Positions 35,827 to 45,018 of a stretch of DNA of 64,000 nucleotides are shown here, piece by piece; position 1 is the first letter of the stretch, and every line of letters begins with the position of its first letter. The stretch is from Pseudomonadota bacterium (GTDB lineage: Bacteria > Pseudomonadota > Gammaproteobacteria > Xanthomonadales > Xanthomonadaceae). The position numbers and the translations under genes are program-made. A model generated the notes under the pieces. That model was not told where the DNA came from, ran no database searches, and worked only from the letters and a program-made list of their open reading frames with translations. Location: positions 60,296-124,295 of the forward strand of contig JAFEBX010000008.1 in the NCBI GenBank assembly GCA_018242425.1, read 5' to 3'.

Positions 35827-37615
35827 CCATCGCCACCACGATGCCGATGTAGATGCAGGCCAGCGGTCCGCCGATACGCCAGAGGTCGCGCGGCGTGTAG
35901 TTGCCGGGACCTATGATCATCGAGATCACCGGATTCGATGCCGTCATGAAATTGCACGACGCCGACAGCGCGACGATCAGGGCGAAGCTGGTGGGATTGC
36001 CGCCGGTCGCGAGCGCAAGGTTGACCGCGATCGGCACCAGCATGATGGTGGCGCCGACGTGGCTGATGATCAGCGAGAACAGCACGGTGAGTACCGCCAA
36101 CGCGAGTTCGATCAGCACGATCGGCGTGCTCTGCGGGATGCGATCGACGGTGTGGCCGGCCACCCACGCCGCGGCGCCGCTGGAATCCATCGCCCAGCCG
36201 AGCGGGATCAGGCAGGCCATCAGGAATACGGTTTTCCAGCTGATCGCGGCGTAGGCCTCGTCCATGTGGATGACGCCGGTGACGAGCATGCCGGCGACGC
36301 CTGTCATCAACGCGATCGGCACCGGCACGCGCGACGACAGCGCGATCAGCATCGTGATGGCGAAGATGCCCATCGCGATCTTGAACTTGTGCGGGCGTTG
36401 GCGGGCCTTCGGATAATCGGTGACGACCACGAAGTCCTTCTGCGCAGCGACTTCCGCCAGCCGTTGCCAGATGCAGTGCAGGACCAGCATGTCGCCGGCG
36501 CGCAGCGGGACGTTGCGCACGTCCTCGCGGATCACTTCGCGATCGCGGTTGATCGCCAGCAGGCTGATGCCGTACTGCTTGCGGAAGCGCAAATCGGCCT
36601 GGGTCTTGCCGATGAAGCGCGAGTTCGGCGGCACCACCGCTTCGGCGATTCCGGCCCGGCTGGGGTTGAACAGGTCGCCGAATTCGCGCAGCCGAGATGA
36701 CGCCACCAGTTTCTGCTGCTCGGCGAAGCGCAGGACGTCTTCTCCCGGCCCCATCGCGCCGAGCACGTCTCCGACCCAGATCCGGGCATCGGACGGCGGC
36801 GCCAGTCGCGATTCGCCGTGGCTGCGATGCGCAAGCAACAGCGGTGCGCCGACCAGTCGTTCCGCTTCGCCGATGGTGGTGCCGACCAGCGGGCTCTGCG
36901 CGGTCACCGTCAGTTCGAAAACGTCACCCTTGATGTCGTAGGTGCTGGCGAAATAGCTCTCGGTGCGACCGGGCGTCACCGCGCCGTCTTCCTCGCGCAG
37001 GCGGCGATCGCCGTAGAAACGGAAATACAGCAACACTGCCGCCAGCATCACGATGCCGATCGGCATCGGTGCGAACATCTTGAAGGGATGGATCGACGCC
37101 GCGCCCGACGGCATGTTGGCGTTGGCCGACATCAGCAGGTCGTTGAGCAGGATCAGCGGAGAATTGCCGACCATGGTCAGCGCGCCCGCCATCACGATGG
37201 TTGCCGCGATCGGCAGCAGCATGCGCGAGGTGGCGATGCCGGTGCGCGCGGAGATGCGCGAGGACACCGGCAGGAACATCGCCATCACCGACGGGTTCTG
37301 CATCAGGGGCGACACCGCCGCCGCAGACAAACACGTGAGGGTGAGCAGGCGCTTGTCCGATCCGCTCGATCGTCGCAGCAGCCAGCCGGCGAGCCGGTTC
37401 AATGCGCCGGTGCGCTCCAGCCCGGCGCCGAGGATCATCGTCGAGATGATACTGATCACCGCGCTGCCGGAGAAACCGCCGAACAGGTCTTCCGGCGCGA
37501 TCAACCCAGTGAGTCCCAGCAGCACCAGCACGCATAGCGCGACCACGTCGGGGCGGATGCGCTCGAACAGGAACAGCACCATCGTCAGCCCGACGAGGCC
37601 AAGCACCATGGCCAT
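35801..37615 (-). CDS. SLC13-family (DASS/ArsB superfamily) transporter with RCK_C domains
   Basis: 604-aa polytopic transporter. The N-terminal membrane half begins MAMVLGLVGLTMVLFLFERI and has PLMQNPSVMAMFLPV and TMVGNSPLILLND, the paired re-entrant substrate-site motifs. A central cytoplasmic region (about residues 205-370) has two TrkA_C/RCK_C-like domains, with DVFELTVTAQSPLVGTTIGE and AEAVVPPNSRFIGKTQADL. The second membrane half contains FSLIISHVGATIMLVPIAVN and SCNFMTASNPVISM. Substrates in the family include sulfate, phosphate and dicarboxylates; which applies here is unknown. The frame is open to 37801, overlapping trmB. I take the ATG at 37615; a GTG at 37645, just after the trmB stop, is the alternative. 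Confidence 0.9.
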   Translation of the reverse strand: MAMVLGLVGLTMVLFLFERIRPDVVALCVLVLLGLTGLIAPEDLFGGFSGSAVISIISTMILGAGLERTGALNRLAGWLLRRSSGSDKRLLTLTCLSAAAVSPLMQNPSVMAMFLPVSSRISARTGIATSRMLLPIAATIVMAGALTMVGNSPLILLNDLLMSANANMPSGAASIHPFKMFAPMPIGIVMLAAVLLYFRFYGDRRLREEDGAVTPGRTESYFASTYDIKGDVFELTVTAQSPLVGTTIGEAERLVGAPLLLAHRSHGESRLAPPSDARIWVGDVLGAMGPGEDVLRFAEQQKLVASSRLREFGDLFNPSRAGIAEAVVPPNSRFIGKTQADLRFRKQYGISLLAINRDREVIREDVRNVPLRAGDMLVLHCIWQRLAEVAAQKDFVVVTDYPKARQRPHKFKIAMGIFAITMLIALSSRVPVPIALMTGVAGMLVTGVIHMDEAYAAISWKTVFLMACLIPLGWAMDSSGAAAWVAGHTVDRIPQSTPIVLIELALAVLTVLFSLIISHVGATIMLVPIAVNLALATGGNPTSFALIVALSASCNFMTASNPVISMIIGPGNYTPRDLWRIGGPLACIYIGIVVAMVNLLQMFR

Positions 37616-37647
37616 GTCGCTGCTGAGGACGAGGCCGCTGCCCACCG

Positions 37648-38382
37648 TCAGGCCCGGTCGTAGATCAGATCGAAAACGGGATGGCCCAATCGCTGGCCGC
37701 GTGTCTCGAAATGCGTCTGCGGACGCCAGGCCGGACGTGGCACCTGCCCGCGTGGTCCTTCGCGATTGACCAGGCCCGGCGTGGCATCGAGCACGTCCCA
37801 CATCTGTTCGGCATAGTCGGGCCAGTCGGTCGCGAGATGCAGGCGTCCGGTGGGAGACAACTTGCGCACCAGCAGGGCGGCGAATTCGGCGTTCACGAGG
37901 CGGCGCTTGCCATGGCGCTTCTTGTGCCAGGGGTCGGGGAAGTAGATGCGGATCTCGTCGAGCGAACCATCGGCGATTTCATTCTCCAGCACTTCCACCG
38001 CATCGTGATGGTAGAGGCGGGCGTTCTTCGCATCATCATGGGCCAGCGCATTGAGCAGGCGCCCGACACCGGGCGCGTGCACTTCGATGCCGATATGGTC
38101 GCGCGCGGGATCGAGTGCCGCGGAATAGCGCAGCGCCTCGCCGTTGCCGAAACCGATCTCGACGATGCGCGGTGCGTGGCGACCGAAGGTGGCATCGAAA
38201 TCGCGTTGCGTACCGACGTAATCAAGACCGAAGCGCGGCCATTGTTCGTCGAAGGCTTTCTGCTGTGCCGGGGTGAAACGGCCCTGACGCAAGACGAAAC
38301 TGCGGATGCGGCGGCGGCCGGGCTCGACGGTAAACGGTTTGGCCGGGACTTTCGCGCCTTCGCTGGAGAACGGATCGGTCAT
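37648..38382 (-). CDS. trmB: tRNA (guanine-N7-)-methyltransferase
   Basis: SAM-dependent enzyme forming m7G46 in tRNA variable loops. 244 aa from the ATG at 38382. The SAM site is [18 protein letters not shown], followed by [15 protein letters not shown], the conserved [19 protein letters not shown] motif, and the C-terminal [18 protein letters not shown]. The frame reads on upstream inside thiG, but the ATG overlaps the thiG stop by 4 nt (ATGA), the usual coupling. It belongs to a minus-strand thiS-thiG-trmB-SLC13 set. Confidence 0.96.
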   Translation of the reverse strand: MTDPFSSEGAKVPAKPFTVEPGRRRIRSFVLRQGRFTPAQQKAFDEQWPRFGLDYVGTQRDFDATFGRHAPRIVEIGFGNGEALRYSAALDPARDHIGIEVHAPGVGRLLNALAHDDAKNARLYHHDAVEVLENEIADGSLDEIRIYFPDPWHKKRHGKRRLVNAEFAALLVRKLSPTGRLHLATDWPDYAEQMWDVLDATPGLVNREGPRGQVPRPAWRPQTHFETRGQRLGHPVFDLIYDRA

Positions 38383-39167
38383 CCGATCAATCCATCCACG
38401 GGTGACGACGCGCTGGCGTAGCGCTTGCGCGGAATGCGGCCGGCGAGGAAGGCATCGCGACCGGCCTCGACCGCGGCCTTCATCGCACGCGCCATCCGGA
38501 CAGGATCCTTCGCGCCGGCGATGGCGGTGTTCATCAGCACGCCATCGCAGCCGAGTTCCATCGCGATCGCGGCATCCGACGCCGTGCCGACGCCAGCGTC
38601 GACGATGATCGGCACCTTGGCGTTCTCGACGATTTCCAGCAGGTTGTAGCGGTTCTGGATGCCGAGGCCGGAGCCGATCGGCGCGGCCAGCGGCATCACC
38701 GCGACGCAGCCGATTTCTTCCAGGCGCTTGCACAGGATCGGGTCGTCGCTGGTGTAGACCATCACGTGGAAACCGTCGGCAACCAGTTGTTCGGCGGCCT
38801 TGAGCGTCTGGATGACGTCGGGGAACAGCGTCTTCTGGTCGCCCAGCACTTCGAGCTTGGTCAGGTTGTGGCCATCCAGCAGTTCGCGCGCGAGCCGGCA
38901 GGTGCGCACGGCGTCTTCGGCGGTGTAGCAGCCGGCGGTGTTCGGGAGGATGGTGTAGCGATCGGGCGGCAACACGTCGAGCAGGTTGGGTTCGCCCGGG
39001 TTCTGGCCGATGTTGGTGCGGCGGATCGCCACGGTGACGATCTCGGCGCCGGCCGCTTCGGTGGCGTTTCGGGTTTCGTCGAGGTCCCTGAATTTGCCGG
39101 TGCCGGTGAGCAGACGGGAACGGTAGGTCTTCCCTGCGATGACCAGGGCGTCGTCGGAAATGTTCAT
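38379..39167 (-). CDS. thiG: Thiazole synthase ThiG
   Basis: Forms the thiazole phosphate moiety of thiamine from deoxyxylulose 5-phosphate, ThiS thiocarboxylate and dehydroglycine. 262 aa from ATG 39167: [37 protein letters not shown], the Schiff-base lysine region [34 protein letters not shown] and [19 protein letters not shown] are all family signatures. The reading frame extends to 39488, which would overlap thiS; the ATG at 39167 matches the family start. It lies 46 bp after thiS and overlaps trmB by 4 nt. No TPP riboswitch is visible upstream of the pair. Confidence 0.96.
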   Translation of the reverse strand: MNISDDALVIAGKTYRSRLLTGTGKFRDLDETRNATEAAGAEIVTVAIRRTNIGQNPGEPNLLDVLPPDRYTILPNTAGCYTAEDAVRTCRLARELLDGHNLTKLEVLGDQKTLFPDVIQTLKAAEQLVADGFHVMVYTSDDPILCKRLEEIGCVAVMPLAAPIGSGLGIQNRYNLLEIVENAKVPIIVDAGVGTASDAAIAMELGCDGVLMNTAIAGAKDPVRMARAMKAAVEAGRDAFLAGRIPRKRYASASSPVDGLIG

Positions 39168-39213
39168 GGGGAAATTATCGCCGAAAGGACTGAACGATTG
39201 CCGGGACTGCCAC

Positions 39214-39414
39214 TCAGCCACCGCCGAGTGCATGCACGATCTCGACGCGATCGCCATCCTGCAATGAAGTGGTGGCGTGGCGACTGCGCGGCACGATCTC
39301 GCCATTGATCTCGACCGCGACGCGGCGTTCCGCCAATCCTTCCAATTGCAGCAGGGTCGCGATGGTGGTGCCGGGGGCGCAAGCGCGCGCTTCGCCATTG
39401 AGCTGGATGTCCAT
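39214..39414 (-). CDS. thiS: Sulfur carrier protein ThiS
   Basis: 66-aa ubiquitin-like sulfur carrier. It starts [19 protein letters not shown], contains [17 protein letters not shown], and ends in the diagnostic Gly-Gly (HALGGG, here with three glycines) that is adenylated and thiocarboxylated. It supplies sulfur to ThiG, encoded next. The ATG at 39414 is preceded by GACAAT with exactly 6 nt between and no Shine-Dalgarno. It is divergent from the esterase gene. Confidence 0.93.
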   Translation of the reverse strand: MDIQLNGEARACAPGTTIATLLQLEGLAERRVAVEINGEIVPRSRHATTSLQDGDRVEIVHALGGG

Positions 39415-39420
39415 GCCGCC

Positions 39421-39426
39421 ATTGTC
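39421..39426 (-). promoter_or_regulatory. Candidate leaderless promoter (-10 GACAAT) of thiS-thiG-trmB
   Basis: Minus-strand GACAAT ends 6 nt before the thiS ATG; the spacer is GGCGGC. This is the same geometry as for five other genes in this window. Confidence 0.45.
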
Positions 39427-39526
39427 GCCCGAAGTGGCATGTCGCGCCGCAACATGCGAGCGTTAGAAAATCGTGAAACCATCGCCATACGCGGGCGAAT
39501 CCAGCCCGGTCAACGAGATCGCACCG

Positions 39527-41416
39527 ATGCGTACCAAGCTCCTTTGCGCCGCCCTGGTATCCGCCCTGTCGACGGTGGCCCTGCCGGCCGTCGCCCAGCA
39601 ATACGTGGACACCCACGCCCAGACTTTCAGCAGGACCATTTTCTTCGGTGACAGCCTGACCGACGCCGGCTTCTTCCGGCCGCTCCTGATCCAGACCGTG
39701 GGTGCGAATGGCGTGGTCATCGGCCAGTTCACCACCAACCCGGGCACGACCTGGGCACAGAACGTGGCGAACTATTACGGCACCAACCAGTCGACCGGCT
39801 GGGTGGGATCGTCGACCGGTCCAAAGGCCGACACCGGTGACAACTACGCCGTTGGTGGCGCGCTCGTGGCCACGCCGGCATCCGGCGCGCTGGGTCCGAT
39901 TCCCTCGGTCTCCCAACAGGTGGATTTCTATCTCGCCAGCACTGGCGGCAAGGCCGACCCGCACGCGCTGTACACGGTGTGGGGCGGCGCCAATGACTTG
40001 TTTGCAGTCGCTGGCGGGGCGCCGCAAAGCACGATCCCGGTGGCGGTCGGCGCCGACATCGCCATCGTTGCCAAGCTGCAAGCTGCAGGCGCGCGCTACG
40101 TGCTGGTGCCGAACATTCCGGATCTCGGCCAGACGCCGTCGTTCCGCGCGCAGGGCGCAGCCGCACAGGCGGGGGGCACCCAGCTCGCCGCGACCTACAA
40201 CGCCGCGTTGTACCAGGGGCTGGCCAACCAGGGCTTGCGCATTATCCCGCTCAACACCTTCGGGCTGATCGACGAAATCGTCGCGAATCCCGCGCCCTTC
40301 GGTTTCACCAATGTCACGGGCACCGCCTGCCAGCCGCAGATCACCGCCAGTTCGCTGACCTGCAACCCGACGTCGTACGTCACCCCGGATGCGCCTTACA
40401 CCTACGCCTTCGCCGATGGCGTGCATCCGTCGACCGCCGCCCACAAGATCCTCGGCGACTATGCCGTCGCCACGCTGGAAGGCCCGCGCCAGATCGCCAT
40501 CCTGCCGCTGTCGGCGATGAGCGTCGGTCGCAACCGTGCCGACCTGCTGTTCGCGCAGACCCAGGGCAAGACCTTCGGCGAGAAGGCCGCGAACGGCATG
40601 CGCTGGTGGTTCAACGGCAACCTCGACCAGCAACGTTACAACCGTGGTCCGTCCGGTGACGGCTTCGATGGCATCGGTCCGTCGCTGGGTGGTGGCATCG
40701 GCTGGAACAGCGGCGCGTTCAACTACGGTGGCGCGCTCAACTATGGCCGCCAGCGCATCGATTACGCGCAGAAGCGCGGCGATTTCCGCCAGACCGATCT
40801 CTCGATCGCCGGATTCGCCGGCTGGCACAACGACAATGCCTGGGTGACCGCGCAGCTCGGCTATTCGCGCATCGAAGACACCGTTCATCGCGACGTCCCG
40901 CTCGGGACGGCCGTGCGCACCCATACCGGCAAGGCCAACGGCAGCGACGTCTATGCCGGCATCAACGGCGGCTGGATGTTCCACAGCGGCAAGCTCGACC
41001 ATGGCCCGGTCGGTGAAGTGCTGTTGCAGCGCATCCGCATCGATGGCTATACCGAAAGCAATGCCAACCTGTCGACTGCGCTGGCCTATCCCTCGCAGAC
41101 CTTCAATTCGCGCCTGGCGTCGCTGGGTTACGAAGGCCGTTACCACATCGCCGAAGGCTGGACGCCGTATGCGCGCCTGAGCATCGATCGCGAATTCGGC
41201 AAGCTTCCGTCGGAAGCGTGGGCCAGCATGCCGAGCGTGGGTTCGATGGAGTTCGCGGTGCCGGGGCCGTCGTTCGATCGCGGCTACGGTTCGCTGGCGG
41301 CCGGCGTGCGTGGCCAGGTCGAAGGCCTCGACGTGATGATCGGTGGCACCTCGACAGTCGCGCGCAAGGGTGGCAACTATCGTGCACTGTCGCTGACTGT
41401 CGGCAAGACGTTCTAA
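39527..41416 (+). CDS. GDSL esterase/lipase autotransporter (EstA-like)
   Basis: 629-aa type V secreted esterase. Signal peptide from MRTKLLCAALVSALS (cleavage about residue 24, after AVAQ) precedes a GDSL hydrolase passenger with the nucleophile in IFFGDSLTDAG (block I), GAND in VWGGANDLFAV (block III) and the Asp/His pair in FADGVHPSTAAH (block V). An autotransporter beta-barrel domain (about residues 330-629) ends in Phe (ALSLTVGKTF), as required for outer-membrane insertion. The passenger stays anchored at the surface in homologues. I use ATG 39527; a GTG at 39473 extends the frame but spoils the signal peptide. Confidence 0.94.
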   Translation: MRTKLLCAALVSALSTVALPAVAQQYVDTHAQTFSRTIFFGDSLTDAGFFRPLLIQTVGANGVVIGQFTTNPGTTWAQNVANYYGTNQSTGWVGSSTGPKADTGDNYAVGGALVATPASGALGPIPSVSQQVDFYLASTGGKADPHALYTVWGGANDLFAVAGGAPQSTIPVAVGADIAIVAKLQAAGARYVLVPNIPDLGQTPSFRAQGAAAQAGGTQLAATYNAALYQGLANQGLRIIPLNTFGLIDEIVANPAPFGFTNVTGTACQPQITASSLTCNPTSYVTPDAPYTYAFADGVHPSTAAHKILGDYAVATLEGPRQIAILPLSAMSVGRNRADLLFAQTQGKTFGEKAANGMRWWFNGNLDQQRYNRGPSGDGFDGIGPSLGGGIGWNSGAFNYGGALNYGRQRIDYAQKRGDFRQTDLSIAGFAGWHNDNAWVTAQLGYSRIEDTVHRDVPLGTAVRTHTGKANGSDVYAGINGGWMFHSGKLDHGPVGEVLLQRIRIDGYTESNANLSTALAYPSQTFNSRLASLGYEGRYHIAEGWTPYARLSIDREFGKLPSEAWASMPSVGSMEFAVPGPSFDRGYGSLAAGVRGQVEGLDVMIGGTSTVARKGGNYRALSLTVGKTF

Positions 41417-41423
41417 CCTTTGC

Positions 41424-41455
41424 TTGACACACGGGCATCATGCTGCGGTTAGAAT
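41424..41455 (+). promoter_or_regulatory. Candidate promoter of tRNA-Gly
   Basis: A consensus TTGACA (41424-41429) and a TAGAAT (41450-41455) lie just upstream of the tRNA, though the 20-nt spacer is longer than ideal. The mature tRNA begins 11 nt later. Confidence 0.5.
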
Positions 41456-41466
41456 CCGCGGCGTCC

Positions 41467-41540
41467 GCGGGTGTAGTTCAATGGTAGAACTGCAGCTTCC
41501 CAAGCTGCTAGCGTGGGTTCGATTCCCATCACCCGCTCCA
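41467..41540 (+). tRNA. tRNA-Gly (anticodon CCC)
   Basis: 74-nt cloverleaf with CCA encoded. The acceptor stem GCGGGTG pairs with CACCCGC. The D arm contains GTTCAATGGTAGAAC, the anticodon stem GCAGC / GCTGC encloses loop TTCCCAA with CCC in anticodon positions, and the T arm contains GGTTCGATTCC. It reads GGG glycine codons. Confidence 0.97.
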
Positions 41541-41545
41541 ACCCC

Positions 41546-41573
41546 GTTCACGGCGGCCTCGGCCGCCGTGAAC
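41546..41573 (+). other. Perfect inverted repeat after tRNA-Gly
   Basis: GTTCACGGCGGC and GCCGCCGTGAAC form a 12-bp perfect stem with a CTCG loop, 5 nt after the CCA end. There is no T run, so it is either a processing or attenuation stem between the tRNA and the downstream protease gene or an atypical terminator. Confidence 0.6.
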
Positions 41574-41590
41574 GTCTCGAGGCCGTGTGC

Positions 41591-42028
41591 ATGACAGGAG
41601 AGGTCACCGTGGGTTGGCGGGAAACCGTGGCCCTGCCGGAATTGGGCATCGAGCGCATTCGCGCCAAGATCGATACCGGCGCGCGCAGTTCGTCCTTGCA
41701 TGTCGACCGCCAGTGGCGGCTCGAACGCGATGGCGAGGCATGGGTCGGTTTCGAGATCCGCCCGCGCCCGGGTGCGGACGTGGTCACGGTGGAGGCCCGC
41801 CTGATCGACGAACGCGAGGTGGTCGATTCCGGTGGCCATCGCGCGCGACGTCCATTCATCCGTGCGCGCATGCGGCTTGCCGACATCGACCGCGAGATCG
41901 AGCTCAACCTTGCCGATCGTGCCGGCATGCGCTTCCCGATGCTGCTCGGCCGCCAGGCCATGCGCGATGGTTTCGTCGTTGATCCCTCCCGCTCGCACCT
42001 GCACCGACGACGCAAAGGCGCCGAATGA
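41591..42028 (+). CDS. RimB-like retropepsin-type protease (COG4067, 'ATP-dependent zinc protease')
   Basis: 145-aa soluble protein of the family encoded next to rimK. The core is [20 protein letters not shown] followed by the aspartic-protease-like active-site motif [11 protein letters not shown], then [17 protein letters not shown] and [17 protein letters not shown]. Homologues paired with RimK are reported to trim the glutamate tail that RimK adds to ribosomal protein S6. Start: ATG 41591 (GAGG 8 nt upstream) or GTG 41609, which has a very strong AGGAGAGG site 5 nt upstream and begins right at the conserved GWRE. It overlaps rimK by 4 nt (ATGA). Confidence 0.85.
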   Translation: MTGEVTVGWRETVALPELGIERIRAKIDTGARSSSLHVDRQWRLERDGEAWVGFEIRPRPGADVVTVEARLIDEREVVDSGGHRARRPFIRARMRLADIDREIELNLADRAGMRFPMLLGRQAMRDGFVVDPSRSHLHRRRKGAE

Positions 42029-42951
42029 AACTCGCGATCCTGTCGCGCAACACCAAGCTGTATTCCACCAAGCGCCTGGTCGAGGCTGCGCGCCAGCGCG
42101 GCCACAGCGTGCGCGTGCTCGATCCGCTGCGCTGCTACATGAAGATCGGCGTCGATGCCTTCGAGATGCATTACAAGGGCGTCCAGATCGCCGGATATGA
42201 CGCGGTGATCCCGCGCATCGGCGCATCGGTCACGCGTTACGGCACCGCGGTGTTGCGCCAGTTCGAACTGATGGGAACGATTTCGCCCAACGGTTGCGAT
42301 GCCATCCTGCGCGCGCGCGACAAGCTGCGGTGCCACCAGATGCTGGCCGCGGAAGGCATCGATTTTCCTTCCACCGTGTTCGGCGACAACCCCGACGACA
42401 CCGTCGACATGCTGTCGATGCTCGGGCCGCCGCCGCACGTGATCAAGTTGAACGAAGGGACGCAGGGCGCCGGCGTGATGCTCACCGAAAAGCCGTCGGC
42501 GTCGCGCGCGGTGATCGAGGCCTTGCGCGGCCTCTACGCGCAGTTCCTGGTGCAGGAATTCGTCGCCGAGGCCAAGGGCGCCGACCTCCGCTGCTTCGTG
42601 GTCGGGGGGGAAGTTGTCGCGGCGATGAAACGCCAGGCGCCGGAGGGCGATTTCCGTTCCAACCTGCATCGCGGCGGCAGCGCGGTCCCGGCCAAGCCGC
42701 GCGAGGACGAGATCGACGTCGCCGTGCGCGCGGCCAGGGCGCTCGGCCTCGGTATCGCCGGCGTCGACCTGATCCGTTCGAAGCGCGGCCCGCTGGTGCT
42801 GGAGGTCAATTCATCGCCCGGCCTGGAAGGCATCGAGCAGGCGACCGGCGTCGACATCGCCGGGGCCATCATCGACCACGTTGCCTCCGGGGTGGAACCA
42901 CGGCGCAAAACGCGTGTCAAAGCCGGGAAGGGCGCTGCAAAGCGCCGTTGA
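42025..42951 (+). CDS. rimK: Ribosomal protein S6--L-glutamate ligase RimK
   Basis: 308-aa ATP-grasp ligase that adds glutamates to the C-terminus of S6 (RpsF). It starts [20 protein letters not shown] and has the N-terminal domain with [14 protein letters not shown]. The ATP-grasp domain contains [38 protein letters not shown], the nucleotide/Mg motif [20 protein letters not shown] and [15 protein letters not shown]. The C-terminus is a basic tail ([16 protein letters not shown]). Translationally coupled to the upstream RimB-like gene, implying joint control of S6 tail addition and removal. Confidence 0.95.
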   Translation: MKLAILSRNTKLYSTKRLVEAARQRGHSVRVLDPLRCYMKIGVDAFEMHYKGVQIAGYDAVIPRIGASVTRYGTAVLRQFELMGTISPNGCDAILRARDKLRCHQMLAAEGIDFPSTVFGDNPDDTVDMLSMLGPPPHVIKLNEGTQGAGVMLTEKPSASRAVIEALRGLYAQFLVQEFVAEAKGADLRCFVVGGEVVAAMKRQAPEGDFRSNLHRGGSAVPAKPREDEIDVAVRAARALGLGIAGVDLIRSKRGPLVLEVNSSPGLEGIEQATGVDIAGAIIDHVASGVEPRRKTRVKAGKGAAKRR

Positions 42952-42995
42952 GCGGCCCTGTGCCAGAATGAAAACTCGAATGGAGGAGACCGCCC

Positions 42996-43676
42996 GTGCG
43001 CGTACTCTTGATTGAAGACAACCAGGACATTGCCGCCAACCTCGGCGATTACCTTGAAGACCGAGGCCACGCTGTCGATTTCGCCGCCGATGGCGTCACC
43101 GGCCTGCACCTGGCGGTGGTGAACGATTTCGACGCCATCATCCTCGACCTCAATTTGCCGGGGATGGATGGCCTCGAGGTCTGCCGCAAGTTGCGCAACG
43201 ACGCGCGCAAGCAAACGCCGGTGCTGATGCTGACCGCGCGCGACAGCCTCGACAACAAGCTGGAAGGCTTCGAATCCGGCGCCGACGACTATCTGGTCAA
43301 GCCGTTCGCGTTGCAGGAAGTCGACGTGCGCCTCAACGCGCTGGCACGTCGCGGCAAGGGCCCGCAGGCGCGGGTGCTGTCGATCGCCGACCTCGAATAC
43401 AACCTCGACACACTGGAAGTGCGTCGTGGCGGCAAGTTGCTGCAGCTCAACCCGACCGCGCTGAAGATCCTGCAGGCATTGATGGAAGCCGCGCCGGCGG
43501 TGGTGACGCGCCAGGACCTGGAAACGCGCGTGTGGGGCGAGGAGTTGCCCGATTCCGATTCGTTGCGCGTGCACATCCACGGCTTGCGTGCGGTGATCGA
43601 CAAGCCGTTCCCGACGCCGCTGATCCAGACCCGCCACGGCATCGGCTATCGCATCGCGCCGCCGGATGCCGGATAA
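42996..43676 (+). CDS. OmpR/PhoB-family response regulator
   Basis: 226-aa two-component regulator: receiver domain (RVLLIEDNQDIAANLGDYL with the acidic pair, phosphoacceptor Asp near residue 51 in IILDLNLPGMDGLEV, Lys in DDYLVKPFALQEV) and a winged-helix DNA-binding domain (about 130-222, with LHIHGLRAVIDKPF-type recognition region). The GTG start at 42996 has GGAGGAG upstream. It overlaps the sensor kinase by 11 nt. The kinase and regulator resemble a QseB/TctD-like pair, but the stimulus and regulon are unknown. Confidence 0.94.
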   Translation: MRVLLIEDNQDIAANLGDYLEDRGHAVDFAADGVTGLHLAVVNDFDAIILDLNLPGMDGLEVCRKLRNDARKQTPVLMLTARDSLDNKLEGFESGADDYLVKPFALQEVDVRLNALARRGKGPQARVLSIADLEYNLDTLEVRRGGKLLQLNPTALKILQALMEAAPAVVTRQDLETRVWGEELPDSDSLRVHIHGLRAVIDKPFPTPLIQTRHGIGYRIAPPDAG

Positions 43677-45018
43677 ACCCACCCGATCCAACCTGCCCGG
43701 GTTGCCGACGCGCCACAACCGGCGCCGGCTGCGCACGCGCATCGTGCTGTCGTTCTTTTTGCTGGGGTTGGGGTTGACATCGTTGTTCGCATTGGCGACG
43801 AACTACATCCGCGACCGCATCGAAAACCAGTTGATCGAAAAGACGCTCAAGCGTGAGGTCGAGAGCCTGGTTGCGCAGGTGGAGCAGCATCCGGATCAAC
43901 CAAAGTTTTTCCTGATCTTCGATGCGCGAACCTGGGGCGATGACAACGCCTACAAGATCAATCCGTTATACCGGGATTTGCCTGAAGGGGTGCATGAAGT
44001 TTCCGAGTACGACGAGAAGAACGTCCCGCATACCTGGAAAGTCGCGGTGCAACGCGGACAATCCGCCAATGGCAAGCCGTTCACGAGCATCGTTCGCTAC
44101 GACATTACCGGCGCAGCGGAATCGACGGCCAAATTGATGCGATGGCTGTTCGGTGCGGTGGTTGGATTCACGCTCTTGTCGCTGGCAATAGGCTGGTGGT
44201 CTGCATCGCGCGTGATGAGTCCGGTCTCCGATCTCGTGCGATTGATTCGACGGCGTTCGGGCGAAGGCGCGAACGCCAAGGCGCTGGCTCCGCGCTTTCC
44301 CAATGACGAAGTGGGCGAACTGGCGCGTGCACTCGACGATTATTCCGACCGCATCAACGACGCAGCGCGTCGCGAGCGCGAGTTCAACGCCGACGTCAGC
44401 CACGAGCTGCGCACGCCGCTGGCGGTGATCCGCAGCACGGTCGAGCTGATGCTGGAACAGCCCGACCTCAACGACAAGATGCGCGAGCGCATCCTGCGCA
44501 TCCAGCGCGCGCAGGAAGGCGGTACCGCGATCACCGAGACCTTGCTGCTGCTGTCGCGTGGCGAACGCGTGCGCGGCGAGACGTCGGTGGCGCGCGTTGC
44601 CGAGCAGTTGCTCGACGCGCACCGCCTGCAGCAGCGTCGCGGCAAGCAGCTCGACCTGCGCATGGAAGGCAATACCGCGCTGATGGTGGATGCGCCGGAA
44701 GCGACGGTGAACGTCGCGCTGGGGAACCTGATCGCCAATGCCGTGCGTTATACCGATGCCGGCAGCGTCACCGTGCATATCGGTGCGGATTCGGTGGACG
44801 TGATCGATACCGGTCGCGGCCTCAGCGAAGAGGACGAGCAGCGCATGGCGGAACGCGGTTATCGCGGCGGCGCTTCAGGGAATACCAAGGGTGCTGGCAT
44901 CGGTCTTGCCATCGTGACCCGCATCTGCGCGCTCTATGGCTGGCAGATGCAGGTGCAGCCGCGCCGCGACGGCACCATCGGCACCGTGGCGACGCTGAGT
45001 TTTTCCGACGTCAGATGA
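43666..45018 (+). CDS. Sensor histidine kinase
   Basis: 450-aa inner-membrane kinase partnered with the preceding regulator. TM1 at about residues 25-45, a periplasmic sensor region of about 110 residues (IFDARTWGDDNAYKINP), and TM2 at about 160-181 are followed by HAMP (about 180-235). The HisKA domain has phospho-acceptor His246 in VSHELRTPLAVIRS; the HATPase domain has NLIANAVRYTDAGS (N box), DTGRGLSEED (G1) and GAGIGLAIVTRI (G2). The periplasmic part has no recognised ligand fold by eye. Its 3' end overlaps convergent ilvE by 8 bp. Confidence 0.94.
   Translation: MPDKPTRSNLPGLPTRHNRRRLRTRIVLSFFLLGLGLTSLFALATNYIRDRIENQLIEKTLKREVESLVAQVEQHPDQPKFFLIFDARTWGDDNAYKINPLYRDLPEGVHEVSEYDEKNVPHTWKVAVQRGQSANGKPFTSIVRYDITGAAESTAKLMRWLFGAVVGFTLLSLAIGWWSASRVMSPVSDLVRLIRRRSGEGANAKALAPRFPNDEVGELARALDDYSDRINDAARREREFNADVSHELRTPLAVIRSTVELMLEQPDLNDKMRERILRIQRAQEGGTAITETLLLLSRGERVRGETSVARVAEQLLDAHRLQQRRGKQLDLRMEGNTALMVDAPEATVNVALGNLIANAVRYTDAGSVTVHIGADSVDVIDTGRGLSEEDEQRMAERGYRGGASGNTKGAGIGLAIVTRICALYGWQMQVQPRRDGTIGTVATLSFSDVR

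Noticed and set aside
39415..39526. TPP riboswitch upstream of thiS
   Set aside because: The CTGAGA and ACCTGA-type conserved blocks are absent, and the -10 sits 6 nt before the start codon.
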